Below, piece after piece: positions 35,928-43,548 of a DNA stretch of 64,000 nucleotides. Position 1 is the stretch's first letter, and every line of letters starts with the position of its first letter. A program made the position numbers and the translations under genes. The stretch spans positions 62,001-126,000 of the forward strand of contig PABI01000005.1 of assembly GCA_002699125.1 (NCBI GenBank), in the 5' to 3' direction. Source of the DNA: Anaerolineaceae bacterium. GTDB taxonomy: Bacteria > Chloroflexota > Anaerolineae > Promineifilales > Promineifilaceae. Under the pieces are notes generated by a model. That model made no database searches. It saw only the letters and a list, made by a program, of their open reading frames with translations, and was not told the origin of the DNA.

Positions 35928-36018
35928 GAACAGGGAGCTGGGAAGGCCCGGCTGAGAGGGTGACCATATTGTCACCGACCTGCGAACCTGATCCGGATAA
36001 TGCCGGCGGAGGAATTGC
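35928..36018 (+). promoter_or_regulatory. TPP riboswitch (THI box)
   Basis: The conserved core is present: GGCTGAGAGGGT at 35950, then TGCGAACCTGATCCGGATAA and TGCCGGCGGAGGAA. These form the pyrimidine- and pyrophosphate-sensing arms of the TPP aptamer. A terminator follows at once, and the next genes are a thiamine pyrophosphokinase and a thiamine-binding protein, which agrees with the ligand. A TATACT at 35922 resembles a -10 box but is too close to the aptamer to be sure. Confidence 0.95.
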
Positions 36019-36033
36019 AATTTTGCGTTTAGG

Positions 36034-36064
36034 AAGCCACCCGAATCAGGGTGGCTTTTTTTAT
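36034..36064 (+). terminator. Terminator in the TPP riboswitch expression platform
   Basis: Arms AAGCCACCC and GGGTGGCTT with a 6-nt loop precede a seven-T run, 16 nt after the aptamer. Ligand binding presumably favours this terminator and switches off the thiamine genes. Confidence 0.9.
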
Positions 36065-36068
36065 TTTA

Positions 36069-36136
36069 CCGCTGAGGGCGCGGAGAGCGCAGAGTTTTTC
36101 TTCCTCCGTGTTCTTAGCGTTCTCTGCGGTGAGGAA
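36069..36136. repeat. CGCAGAG-type intergenic repeat
   Basis: CCGCTGAGGGCGCGGAGAGC with a downstream TCTCTGCGGTGAGG arm forms a partial inverted repeat between the riboswitch terminator and thiN. The trailing GAGGAAGG lies eight bases before the ATG and may serve as ribosome site. Confidence 0.6.
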
Positions 36137-36143
36137 GGTTCTT

Positions 36144-36779
36144 ATGGCGCTGTTGATTTTTGCCAATGGGGTGCTGGATGAAGTGGAATGGATACGGCCG
36201 TATCTCACGCAAGCAACGGCCGTTTGGGCCGCTGATGGCGGCAGCCGGCATCTGTTCCGGCTGGATCATTTGCCGGATAAGGTGATTGGCGACATGGATT
36301 CCCTGGCGCCGGAGCTGCAAGATTGGCTCACAACGAATCAGATTCCCTTTGACCAGCATCCGCCAGAAAAAGATGAAACCGACCTGGAGCTGGCGCTGCT
36401 GCTAGCCGCCGAACGGCCGGAGCAAGATATCTGGCTGTTTGGGTTGCTGGGCGGCCGTTTGGACCAGACGTTAGCCAACATTTTCCTGCTGAATCATCCG
36501 GCGCTGGTGGGCAAAACGGTGCAGCTCATTACCCCAACGGAGCATGCCTGGCTGGTGCGCCGGCAGACGGAAGTTGGGGGGCAGGTGGGTGATCTGGTGT
36601 CGCTTATCCCGCTGGCCGGAGATGCAGAAGGCGTCAGCACCACAGGCATGCAGTGGACTTTGCAAGAAGAGACGCTCCATTTTGGCCAGGCGCGGGGCAT
36701 TAGCAACCGGCTCACGGCCGAAAAAGCCACGGTCACGCTGGAAAAGGGCCTTTTGCTTTGCGTTCACACACATACGTGA
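36144..36779 (+). CDS. Thiamine pyrophosphokinase
   Basis: The enzyme pyrophosphorylates thiamine to TPP. The 211 residues show the family features IFANGVLDE, AADGGSRHLFRLDHLPDKVIGDMDS and DQHPPEKDETDLELAL, with the metal- and substrate-binding aspartates, and a C-terminal beta domain with SNRLTAEKATVTLEKG. A longer frame starts inside the terminator and is rejected; ATG 36144 follows GAGGAAGG. The TPP riboswitch upstream and the substrate-binding protein downstream tie it to thiamine salvage. Confidence 0.93.
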   Translation: MALLIFANGVLDEVEWIRPYLTQATAVWAADGGSRHLFRLDHLPDKVIGDMDSLAPELQDWLTTNQIPFDQHPPEKDETDLELALLLAAERPEQDIWLFGLLGGRLDQTLANIFLLNHPALVGKTVQLITPTEHAWLVRRQTEVGGQVGDLVSLIPLAGDAEGVSTTGMQWTLQEETLHFGQARGISNRLTAEKATVTLEKGLLLCVHTHT

Positions 36780-36784
36780 AAATC

Positions 36785-36812
36785 GTTGGTCAAGATTGCA
36801 ATCTTGACCAAC
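36785..36812. repeat. 28-bp perfect palindrome between thiamine genes
   Basis: GTTGGTCAAGATTG is followed directly by its reverse complement, five bases after the pyrophosphokinase stop and 35 bp before the next ATG. It could tune expression between the two genes. Confidence 0.75.
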
Positions 36813-36846
36813 AAGAAGGAGTTTAAACACCTAAAGGAGTTTCTAG

Positions 36847-37881
36847 ATGAAACGTTTATTGATCATTTTGATTTTGTTGATAACGGCCGTATCTGCTTGC
36901 GGCCCGGAAGAACCAGAAGTCATCACCCTGATGTCGCACGACAGCTTCGCCGTCAGCGAGGAAACAATTGCTGCCTTTGAAGAAGAAAACGGCGTCACGG
37001 TGGAACTGCTGCCCTCTGGTGACACGGGCGCAGCGTTGAACCAGGCGATTCTGGCCGGCGACGCACCGTTGGCTGACGTCTTTTTTGGCATAGACAATAC
37101 CTTCATGGGGCGGGCACTGGACGCCGGCATTTTTGAAGCGTACGAGTCGCCGCTGTTAGCCGAAATTCCAGATGAGCTGGAACTGGACTCGGCGCACCGA
37201 CTTCTGCCAGTGGATTATGGCGATGTCTGCCTGAACTATGACAAGGCGTGGTTTGCCGAAAATGATGTGCCTTTGCCCCAATCGCTGGCCGACCTGACCG
37301 ATCCTGTTTACGAAGGGCTGCTGGTGGTGGAAAATCCGGCTACCTCCAGCCCGGGTCTGGCCTTTTTGCTGGCCACCATTGTGGAATTTGGCGAAGATGG
37401 CTATCTGGATTTTTGGGCCGATTTGCGGGCCAATGATGTGCTAGTGACCAATGGTTGGGAAGAGGCATATTATGGCAGCTTTAGTGTGGCCAGTGATGGG
37501 GAACGGCCGTTGGTCGTTTCTTACGCCAGCAGCCCGCCAGCCGAAGTTATCTTTGCCGATCCGCCGGTGGATGAAGCGCCCAGCGCCAGCCTGGTAGGGC
37601 CGGGGATGTGCTTTCGTCAGATTGAATTTGTAGGGATTTTGGCCGGAACCGAGAAGCGGGAATTGGCTGAGAACTTGATCGACTTCATGCTCAGCCAGAC
37701 CTTCCAGGAAGATATGCCGCTCAACATGTTTGTGTATCCGGCCAATGAAAATGCAGAACTGCCGGCTGAGTTTGTAGAATGGACACAGGTGCCGCAAGAA
37801 ACGGCCGTGCTCCCCCCAGAAACCATCGACGCCAACCGCGAGCAATGGATTGAAGCCTGGACCGAAGTGGTTTTACGGTAA
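36847..37881 (+). CDS. Thiamine ABC transporter substrate-binding lipoprotein
   Basis: The 344-residue lipoprotein (signal MKRLLIILILLITAVSAC, lipid Cys18) resembles TbpA/ThiB: VITLMSHDSFAVSEETIAAFEE at the start, LADVFFGIDNTFMGRAL, VDYGDVCLNYDKAWF and SYASSPPAEV. AAGGAG precedes the ATG. It is the second gene of the TPP-controlled unit. No ThiP permease or ThiQ ATPase gene follows; they must be elsewhere or another system is used. Confidence 0.9.
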   Translation: MKRLLIILILLITAVSACGPEEPEVITLMSHDSFAVSEETIAAFEEENGVTVELLPSGDTGAALNQAILAGDAPLADVFFGIDNTFMGRALDAGIFEAYESPLLAEIPDELELDSAHRLLPVDYGDVCLNYDKAWFAENDVPLPQSLADLTDPVYEGLLVVENPATSSPGLAFLLATIVEFGEDGYLDFWADLRANDVLVTNGWEEAYYGSFSVASDGERPLVVSYASSPPAEVIFADPPVDEAPSASLVGPGMCFRQIEFVGILAGTEKRELAENLIDFMLSQTFQEDMPLNMFVYPANENAELPAEFVEWTQVPQETAVLPPETIDANREQWIEAWTEVVLR

Positions 37882-37889
37882 AAGCAATT

Positions 37890-37963
37890 TAGCCACAGAG
37901 GACACAGAGAAAAAAGAGATTGGTTTTTTTAGTTCTCTTATCCCTCGGTGCTCTCTGTGGCTA
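37890..37963. repeat. CACAGAG-type inverted repeat
   Basis: Arms TAGCCACAGAG (37890-37900) and CTCTGTGGCTA (37953-37963) pair perfectly. The element fills the gap between the convergent thiamine-binding protein and kinase genes and could end both transcripts. Confidence 0.75.
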
Positions 37964-37967
37964 GTTT

Positions 37968-40022
37968 TTACGGCTCGGTGCAGCCGCCGGGGAAGTAGTT
38001 GTTGGGATCGACGTAAATCGGGGCTGTTAGCTCCGTAGCTGTGACATCATCCACAATGCGGAGTGATTGATTGTAGGCGGCACAGCGGCGGGCGATTACA
38101 AAATGGAAAAACGGCCCTTGTCCGCGATAAGTTGTTGCCTGGCCACCGGGCAAATCAAAAACAAACACGGTGTACTCACCCACCTGATCACTGCCTTGAA
38201 TGTAGGGCTGAATGGTTAGCTGGCAGCGCCAATCGTCGCCGATGTATTCGCAGTTGCTAATCAGGCCCGGGGTCCAGGCAACTTGCCCGCCTTCAGCGGC
38301 CTGCACGGTTGGTGGCGGTGTGCTGGTGGGGGTGGGCGGTGGCGGTGTGTTGGTCGCCGGCGGGAAGGCCCGGAATTCAAACGTCACCGGTTCGCCAAAA
38401 ACGTTGCCCGCTTCATTCACCAGCTGCCAGGTGCTTTCGTAGCTGCCGGGCGTATTGGGCGCGCGGAAGGGGGCTGTTAGCGTAATTTCCTCACCGGGCG
38501 GCACCGTTTCACCCAGAGGGATGGGGTCGCCTTCATAATCAAACGTTTCACCTTCTACATATTCCCAGCGCAGAGTAGCAGGCCAGGGACAGGTGCCGCT
38601 GTTTTGCAGCACCCAGGCGGCCGTAAAGCTGAACTGGGTCGTCACGGCATTGGTCACAAAACCGCTGCGCGAGGCGGAAACGAGCTCTACGCCCTCTTCA
38701 CAGTTAACCAGGAATTGGGCAGTGGCGTTAACGGTTGGGGTGGTTGTGTCCGTGGCGGTCGGGGTACGTGACGGGGTGGGCGTTTCGCTAGATTCGGCCT
38801 CGGCGGTCAGGTCCAAAACGAGCTGGGCGAAATTGGTGGCGGCGACGTCCGGCGCTTCGGTATCGGTTGGCGGCGGTGTGTTGGTGCGGGTGGGCGCTTC
38901 GGTTTCTTCGATTTCGGCGACGGCCGGGATAGTGGGCGTCGCGTCTTCGCCGCCAAAAACGCCGTTGGCCGCCAGGACACCGCCCACGATGGCCAGCAAA
39001 ACGACAACGCCAACGACGGGCAGAAGCCAGGCGGGCCGTTTTTTTGGTTTTTCTGTTGGGGGGGAAACGGCCGTTTTTGGTTCCGGCACCATTACTTCTG
39101 TTTGGGCTGGCGTGGGATGATCAAGAATTTCGGTGGGAGCCACGATTGGCTTAGGTGGTCTGCTGGCTGTGCCCGACAAATCCACGGCGCGCAGGGCCGC
39201 AGCCAATTCTCCAGCCGATTGATAACGCTCGTCAGGCGATTTAGCCATCGCCTTTAGAATCACTTCCTGCAAGCCCCAGGGAATATCAGGGATGATGCTG
39301 TCAGGCTGCGGCGTGGGGGTGTTGACATGCTGCATCACCACTGCCAGCGGCGTGTCGGCATCAAAAGGCAGTGCGCCCGTCACCATCTGGAACAACATCA
39401 CGCCCAGCGAATAAATATCAACCCGATGATCGCCCGATTGCCCCAACGCCTGCTCGGGTGACATGTAAGCTGGTGTGCCAATAAGCGCGCCCGTGGCTGT
39501 ATAAGCCATCGACTGATTACCCAGCAGCTTGACTATCCCAAAATCGGTCAGCACGGCGCGTCCCGAATCGTCATTCAGCATGATGTTGGCCGGCTTGATG
39601 TCACGGTGTACCATGTCGCGCCGGTGAGCGTAGGCCAGCGCGTCGGCAACTTCGGCAATCATTTTAACCACGTCTTTTAGAGGAAGCCGCTCCCCCTTGC
39701 GGGCCAATGATTCCAGGCGGTCTTTCAACGTGCCGCCCTTGATGTACTCCATCACCAGGTAGTAGCTGTTGTCGCCGTACACGTCAAAATCATAGACGCC
39801 CACAATATTGGGATGGTTTAGCGCAGCCATCGCCCGCGCTTCTCGCTGGAACCGATTCAGAAAATCCTGATCAGACACCAGAAATGCATGCATGATTTTG
39901 ATGGCCACAAACCGGTCCAGGTTTTCTTGATACCCTTTATAGACCTCGGCCATGCCACCGCTGCCAAGCTTTTCTTTAACTACATATTTGCCAACTTTTT
40001 TGCCGCTTAAGGTGTCGCTCAT
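37968..40022 (-). CDS. Ser/Thr protein kinase with external NBR1-type Ig domain
   Basis: The 684-residue protein has a complete Hanks kinase domain (Lys42, HRDIKPAN with Asp141, DFG at 160-162; ATP loop LGSGGMAEVYKG), a Pro/Thr linker, one transmembrane segment (about 339-365), a Thr/Pro-rich stalk and an NBR1-like Ig domain (about 440-560: AAWVLQNSGTCPWPATLRW, PGSYESTWQLVNEAGNVFG) followed by a Pro-rich spacer and a C-terminal beta domain. The external part probably senses an envelope signal. Presence of this Ig domain in bacterial kinases is typical of Chloroflexota. Confidence 0.9.
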   Translation of the reverse strand: MSDTLSGKKVGKYVVKEKLGSGGMAEVYKGYQENLDRFVAIKIMHAFLVSDQDFLNRFQREARAMAALNHPNIVGVYDFDVYGDNSYYLVMEYIKGGTLKDRLESLARKGERLPLKDVVKMIAEVADALAYAHRRDMVHRDIKPANIMLNDDSGRAVLTDFGIVKLLGNQSMAYTATGALIGTPAYMSPEQALGQSGDHRVDIYSLGVMLFQMVTGALPFDADTPLAVVMQHVNTPTPQPDSIIPDIPWGLQEVILKAMAKSPDERYQSAGELAAALRAVDLSGTASRPPKPIVAPTEILDHPTPAQTEVMVPEPKTAVSPPTEKPKKRPAWLLPVVGVVVLLAIVGGVLAANGVFGGEDATPTIPAVAEIEETEAPTRTNTPPPTDTEAPDVAATNFAQLVLDLTAEAESSETPTPSRTPTATDTTTPTVNATAQFLVNCEEGVELVSASRSGFVTNAVTTQFSFTAAWVLQNSGTCPWPATLRWEYVEGETFDYEGDPIPLGETVPPGEEITLTAPFRAPNTPGSYESTWQLVNEAGNVFGEPVTFEFRAFPPATNTPPPPTPTSTPPPTVQAAEGGQVAWTPGLISNCEYIGDDWRCQLTIQPYIQGSDQVGEYTVFVFDLPGGQATTYRGQGPFFHFVIARRCAAYNQSLRIVDDVTATELTAPIYVDPNNYFPGGCTEP

Positions 40023-40337
40023 AATGTTTGTTTGTTGCCGAGAACTGTTTGCGCAGGAACCAGACTCCCGGAGAAAAGGTGTCGCTTATGGCAAGTATAC
40101 CCAGTTTTGAGATTACTGAAAATGGTATTGTAGTTGTTCTTACCTGCCGGAAAAAGATACTTTCTCACGTTCACCCTCATGAATTGACCCAACGCTATCG
40201 CTGCATGAGCCACTGATTGAAACAATTGAATAGGAGGGTGATCACTATGGTGGAACGATGATCTAACTGGTGACCTTACGATCGGACGAATTAAATTGTA
40301 TTGGTATGAAAAATGAAAGTTTGTATAGGAGAAAGTT
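40023..40337 (+). other. Intergenic region, no gene supported
   Basis: This 315-bp gap separates divergent genes. A short 62-codon frame at 40028 has no ribosome site or family features. AGGAGGGTGATCACT at about 40232 precedes an ATG that is followed by a stop after four codons, which might be a minimal leader. No promoter stands out. Confidence 0.45.
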
Positions 40338-41630
40338 ATGTCTGAACAAAAGAAAGCTTTAGCTGCCCACAGCGAACAGGCAGCAGCGATGTGTCCGCCT
40401 CGTGAATGGGAACGAGACAATATTTGTGACGTTTCCATTTTGACTTACCGTTTTACTTTGCGTATTGGGGATGTGCCGGTTGAGTGTGTTTCTCGCTACC
40501 GTGTAGAACGGTGCACCGAAGATTATGTGCTAAGCGATTTGCTGCACTCCACGACGCTGTTCCCCGGCGAAGAAGTATACATGTCGGTACGCAGCCGGCA
40601 TTCTGTTTCTCGCTTTACCGAAGATAAATCGTATTCCGCCTCGCAAGTTTCCCGCTCTTCTGACCGCATCTGGATGGAGACGTACAAAAATCTGGCCACA
40701 GATTTTGACCAAAACACCAGCTCGGAATTAACGACCAGCGCCCATTCTGACTTTTTTAGAGGTAGCGTGAGCGGTGGCGGTGGTTTTAACATCGGCATTG
40801 CCAGTGCCAGCGCATCGACCTCCTTTGCCTTTGGCAGTTTTGATGAAAATTCCAGCCGGGAATTTGTGAGTGAGCTGCACCAGCATTTGCGTTCCAGCTT
40901 CCACCAGACCAATCAGGTGGCACGTGATTCTTCCTCGGTTAGTCTGACGGAAGTGAACAGCCACCGTGAGATCACTGCTGAGCAAAATGATGAGCTGAAG
41001 GTGAGTACGCGCCGTTTTAAGAATATCAACAGCTGCCATACGATGACGCACTATTTTTACCAGATTGCCAAGCGGCAGCGGGTAAAGATTGAGCTGATCG
41101 ATCGGACATGCCGGGCGGTGAATGAACAGGCGGATACGGCCGTTATCATGAAACCCCTCAATCTCTCTTTGGCCACTAACCAGATTGTTACACCCGAAGT
41201 CGATCCCGTGACTGGTGATGTTCCCGGTACCCCGGGTGTTGCCGCTGGCTTCGTGGCCAACACGCTTAGGCGCGACCAGCAAACGTTGAAAAACATCAAT
41301 ACCATCTCAGCCGCAGCCTTTGAACAGGCGGCCCAGACACGAGCCGAAGCGGTTGCCAAGGCCGATGCCCTGGTGGCTGAACTGCCAGAGTTTGAACCCT
41401 TTGAGCAGATCTCTATTATCCCAACGGAAGCGCTGTATGTGGAAAGCGAGCTAGGCGACTGTGCGCTGTGTGAACCATACGTGGTCGCTCAACACGAGCT
41501 GGAGCTAGAGCGGCTGGCACTGGAAAACCGCAAGCTGCGCCGTGAAATCGAGCTGTTGGAACAGTATAAGGATTATCGCTGCTGTGACCACGAACATGAG
41601 CATGGGCACGAACCTGTTGGTGGTCGGTAA
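40338..41630 (+). CDS. Unknown 430-residue protein with C-terminal coiled coil
   Basis: I do not recognise this protein. It has no signal peptide or membrane segment. Residues 1-120 include RDNICDVSILTYRFTLRIGDVPVECVSRYRVERC and a beta-rich region; 120-230 contain a glycine/serine/alanine-rich stretch (SGGGGFNIGIASASASTSFAFGSF is partly low complexity); the C-terminal 130 residues contain CALC and a Leu/Glu/Arg-rich coiled coil (about 385-415), ending CCDHEHEHGHEP, a possible metal site. AGGAGA precedes the ATG by six bases. The gene stands alone. Confidence 0.65.
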   Translation: MSEQKKALAAHSEQAAAMCPPREWERDNICDVSILTYRFTLRIGDVPVECVSRYRVERCTEDYVLSDLLHSTTLFPGEEVYMSVRSRHSVSRFTEDKSYSASQVSRSSDRIWMETYKNLATDFDQNTSSELTTSAHSDFFRGSVSGGGGFNIGIASASASTSFAFGSFDENSSREFVSELHQHLRSSFHQTNQVARDSSSVSLTEVNSHREITAEQNDELKVSTRRFKNINSCHTMTHYFYQIAKRQRVKIELIDRTCRAVNEQADTAVIMKPLNLSLATNQIVTPEVDPVTGDVPGTPGVAAGFVANTLRRDQQTLKNINTISAAAFEQAAQTRAEAVAKADALVAELPEFEPFEQISIIPTEALYVESELGDCALCEPYVVAQHELELERLALENRKLRREIELLEQYKDYRCCDHEHEHGHEPVGGR

Positions 41631-41638
41631 CCCGTAGT

Positions 41639-41728
41639 CAGTGAGAAGTAAAAGCAAGTTGCAAGTGGCATGTAAGAAGATCACCTGCAACTTGCCACTT
41701 TTCACTTTTTACTTCTCACTTTTCACTG
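41639..41728. repeat. Compound AGTGAAAAGT-type hairpin
   Basis: An outer pairing CAGTGAGAAGTAAAA with TTTTTACTTCTCACT and an inner GCAAGTTGCAAGTGGCA with TGCAACTTGCCACTT form a long hairpin between the unknown protein and the convergent rlmN. Confidence 0.75.
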
Positions 41729-42769
41729 GGTTGCCTTGAGCTGCCCACACCCCGCCGCAATGTCGATGCCGCGGCGCTGGCGCACGGTGCTGGGGATGCC
41801 GTACTCGGCGAGGATGGCCTGGAATTGTTTCACCTGGGGGCGTTGGGTGGGACGGCCGTTATACCCCAAAGTCGGATTCAGCGGAATCAAATTAACGTGG
41901 CTGTCCACCGTTTGCAACAGTTGGCCCAGGGCATGGGCCTGCTCCGGCGTGTCGTTTTCATCCTCAATGAGCGTCCATTCAAAAAAGATGTGCCGGTTGC
42001 GCGCTTTGGTGTAGGTGCGGCAGGCGTCCATCAGTTCCGCCAAAGGCCAGCGACGGGCGGGCGGGACCAACTTTTGCCGGTCCTCGTCAGTGGCGCCATG
42101 TAAACTGACGGCTAAGCGAAACGGCCGTTCCTCCTCCGCCAGCCGCAAAATACCCGGAACCACGCCCACTGTGCTGAGGGTGATGTGTTTTGGAGCAATG
42201 GCCAACCCTTTATGGTCGGTGAGGATGTCGATCGCCGTCATGGTGTGGTCGTAGTTGTGCAGCGGCTCGCCCATCCCCATGAAGACAATGTTGCGCAATG
42301 ATTCCCCATTTTCAGCCAGGGCACGATTGACAAACAAGATTTGCCCTACAATTTCGCCGGGGGCGAGGTGGCGCGTGAAGCCCATCTGCCCCGTGGCGCA
42401 AAAAACGCAGCCCATGGCGCAGCCGACCTGGGTGCTCACACACGCCGTCCAACGGCCTTTGAACTGCATCAACACTGTTTCAATTGTCTGCCCGTCAGCC
42501 AGGGCCAGCAGGAATTTGCGTGTCAGACCGTCGCTGCTGTCGATGGCGACTTGCTGCTGGAGGGAGGTAAGTGTGGTGTGCTCGGCCAGCTTTTCCTGAA
42601 GGTCTTCACGGAGATTGGTGAATTGGGAAACGGCCGTTACCCCCTCACCATACAATCCAGCCCAGATTTGCTCGGCGTGATAGGCGGAATAACCCCAGGT
42701 TTGGCATACGGCCGTTAGGGCGTCCAGCGTCAAGTCGTGCAAATCAATCATTTTAGTTTCAGCCAGCAT
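41723..42769 (-). CDS. rlmN: Radical-SAM adenine C2-methyltransferase RlmN (copy 2)
   Basis: This is a second RlmN of 348 residues, with C117-x3-C121-x2-C124 in CAMGCVFCATGQMGF and the C-terminal AAGCGQL with Cys341. All catalytic cysteines are kept, so it should be an active enzyme. Copy 1 at 8.8 kb is similar throughout. A start at the second ATG (42751, MIDLHDLTLDAL) matches copy 1 better than the first ATG. One of the two may act on a different adenine, but neither shows an unambiguous Cfr feature. Confidence 0.9.
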   Translation of the reverse strand: MLAETKMIDLHDLTLDALTAVCQTWGYSAYHAEQIWAGLYGEGVTAVSQFTNLREDLQEKLAEHTTLTSLQQQVAIDSSDGLTRKFLLALADGQTIETVLMQFKGRWTACVSTQVGCAMGCVFCATGQMGFTRHLAPGEIVGQILFVNRALAENGESLRNIVFMGMGEPLHNYDHTMTAIDILTDHKGLAIAPKHITLSTVGVVPGILRLAEEERPFRLAVSLHGATDEDRQKLVPPARRWPLAELMDACRTYTKARNRHIFFEWTLIEDENDTPEQAHALGQLLQTVDSHVNLIPLNPTLGYNGRPTQRPQVKQFQAILAEYGIPSTVRQRRGIDIAAGCGQLKATQ

Positions 42770-42788
42770 GAAACAATTGTAACGAAGT

Positions 42789-42818
42789 CGTAGGGCAAAG
42801 GCATGCCTTTGCCCTACG
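42789..42818. repeat. RAYT-linked palindrome, copy A
   Basis: A perfect 30-bp palindrome with half-site CGTAGGGCAAAGGCA lies between rlmN copy 2 and the transposase gene, overlapping the latter's stop codon region. It belongs to the five-copy GTAGGG[C/A]AAAGGC family at 42.8-46.4 kb. Confidence 0.85.
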
Positions 42819-43485
42819 TTGGGGCAATATTGTTCAAATAATCATCCAATCCCGCGTCATAATCCTGGTCTTCTCGCCAATTGGCGGGATTGGCCCGAAT
42901 GTACCGCCGAATCGCTTCCAACTCACGCTCGTTGCGGATGATCCGGTCATGGAATCGCCCCTGCCAGATGGGCGGATATTTTTCACCGCGCAGGTCGTTA
43001 ATTTCCCTGGTCACGGCCGATTTGAATCCACCAATAATCGATCCCAATGATTTTGATTTGACCCCTCGTTCCGGTTCGGTTTGTCGTTGATGTAGGGCAA
43101 AGGCGCGCCTTTGCCCTACATCAACGACATCGACATTTTCAGGCAACACATTCGGCGCGTCATCGCTAATGATCCACAAAATCAGGTGGACATGATTGGG
43201 CATGCATTGGAACACGTCTAAAATCACATACGGCCGAAATTCTGGGATCGTGCGCCAAATTTTCGCCACAATCTGCCCCCAATCATTCAGCCGCATCACA
43301 CCGTTGCGCACGGTGCCGAAGGTACAGCGCCGCTGGTGGGTGCAAATCGTTACAAAATACGCTCCGACATTGCGGTAATCATAGCCACGCAAGCGAATCT
43401 GTTTTCGTTGTCGATGGATCACAGGATTTCCTCCCGGTGGTTTGGTTTTTCTGGCACGGCCGTATCGTATCCCGATGTGGCCCAA
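42814..43485 (-). CDS. REP-associated tyrosine transposase-like protein (RAYT, Y1 HUH)
   Basis: The 223-residue protein contains LRGYDYRNVGAYFVTICT, the HUH metal motif PNHVHLILW, and WQGRFHDRIIRNERELEAIRRYIRANPANW, the pattern of single-copy IS200-like REP transposases. The catalytic tyrosine is probably in RRYIRANP, since the FHDR position holds Phe. Residues in the middle (VVDVGQRRAFALHQRQT) are encoded by an inserted palindrome (43081-43128), in frame. Five copies of that palindrome surround the gene, as expected for a RAYT with its REP sites. No terminal inverted repeats of an IS are seen. Confidence 0.85.
   Translation of the reverse strand: MGHIGIRYGRARKTKPPGGNPVIHRQRKQIRLRGYDYRNVGAYFVTICTHQRRCTFGTVRNGVMRLNDWGQIVAKIWRTIPEFRPYVILDVFQCMPNHVHLILWIISDDAPNVLPENVDVVDVGQRRAFALHQRQTEPERGVKSKSLGSIIGGFKSAVTREINDLRGEKYPPIWQGRFHDRIIRNERELEAIRRYIRANPANWREDQDYDAGLDDYLNNIAPT
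43081..43128. repeat. RAYT-linked palindrome, copy B, inside the transposase gene
   Basis: A perfect 48-bp palindrome: the first 24 bases end TGATGTAGGGCAAAGGCG and are followed by their exact reverse complement. It lies in frame within the transposase gene and is the longest member of the family. Confidence 0.9.
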
Positions 43486-43518
43486 TTGTCAGGGGCAATT
43501 TTGCGCGGCCGTCCATCC

Positions 43519-43546
43519 GTAGGGAAAAGGCGCGCCTTTTCCCTAC
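43519..43546. repeat. RAYT-linked palindrome, copy C
   Basis: A perfect 28-bp palindrome with half-site GTAGGGAAAAGGCG, between the transposase gene and the trkH stop. It uses the AAAAGG variant rather than CAAAGG. Confidence 0.85.
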
Positions 43547-43548
43547 CA

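Noticed and set aside
36051..36143. An earlier start for the thiamine pyrophosphokinase
   Set aside because: That start lies inside the riboswitch terminator and the added residues come from a dispersed repeat.
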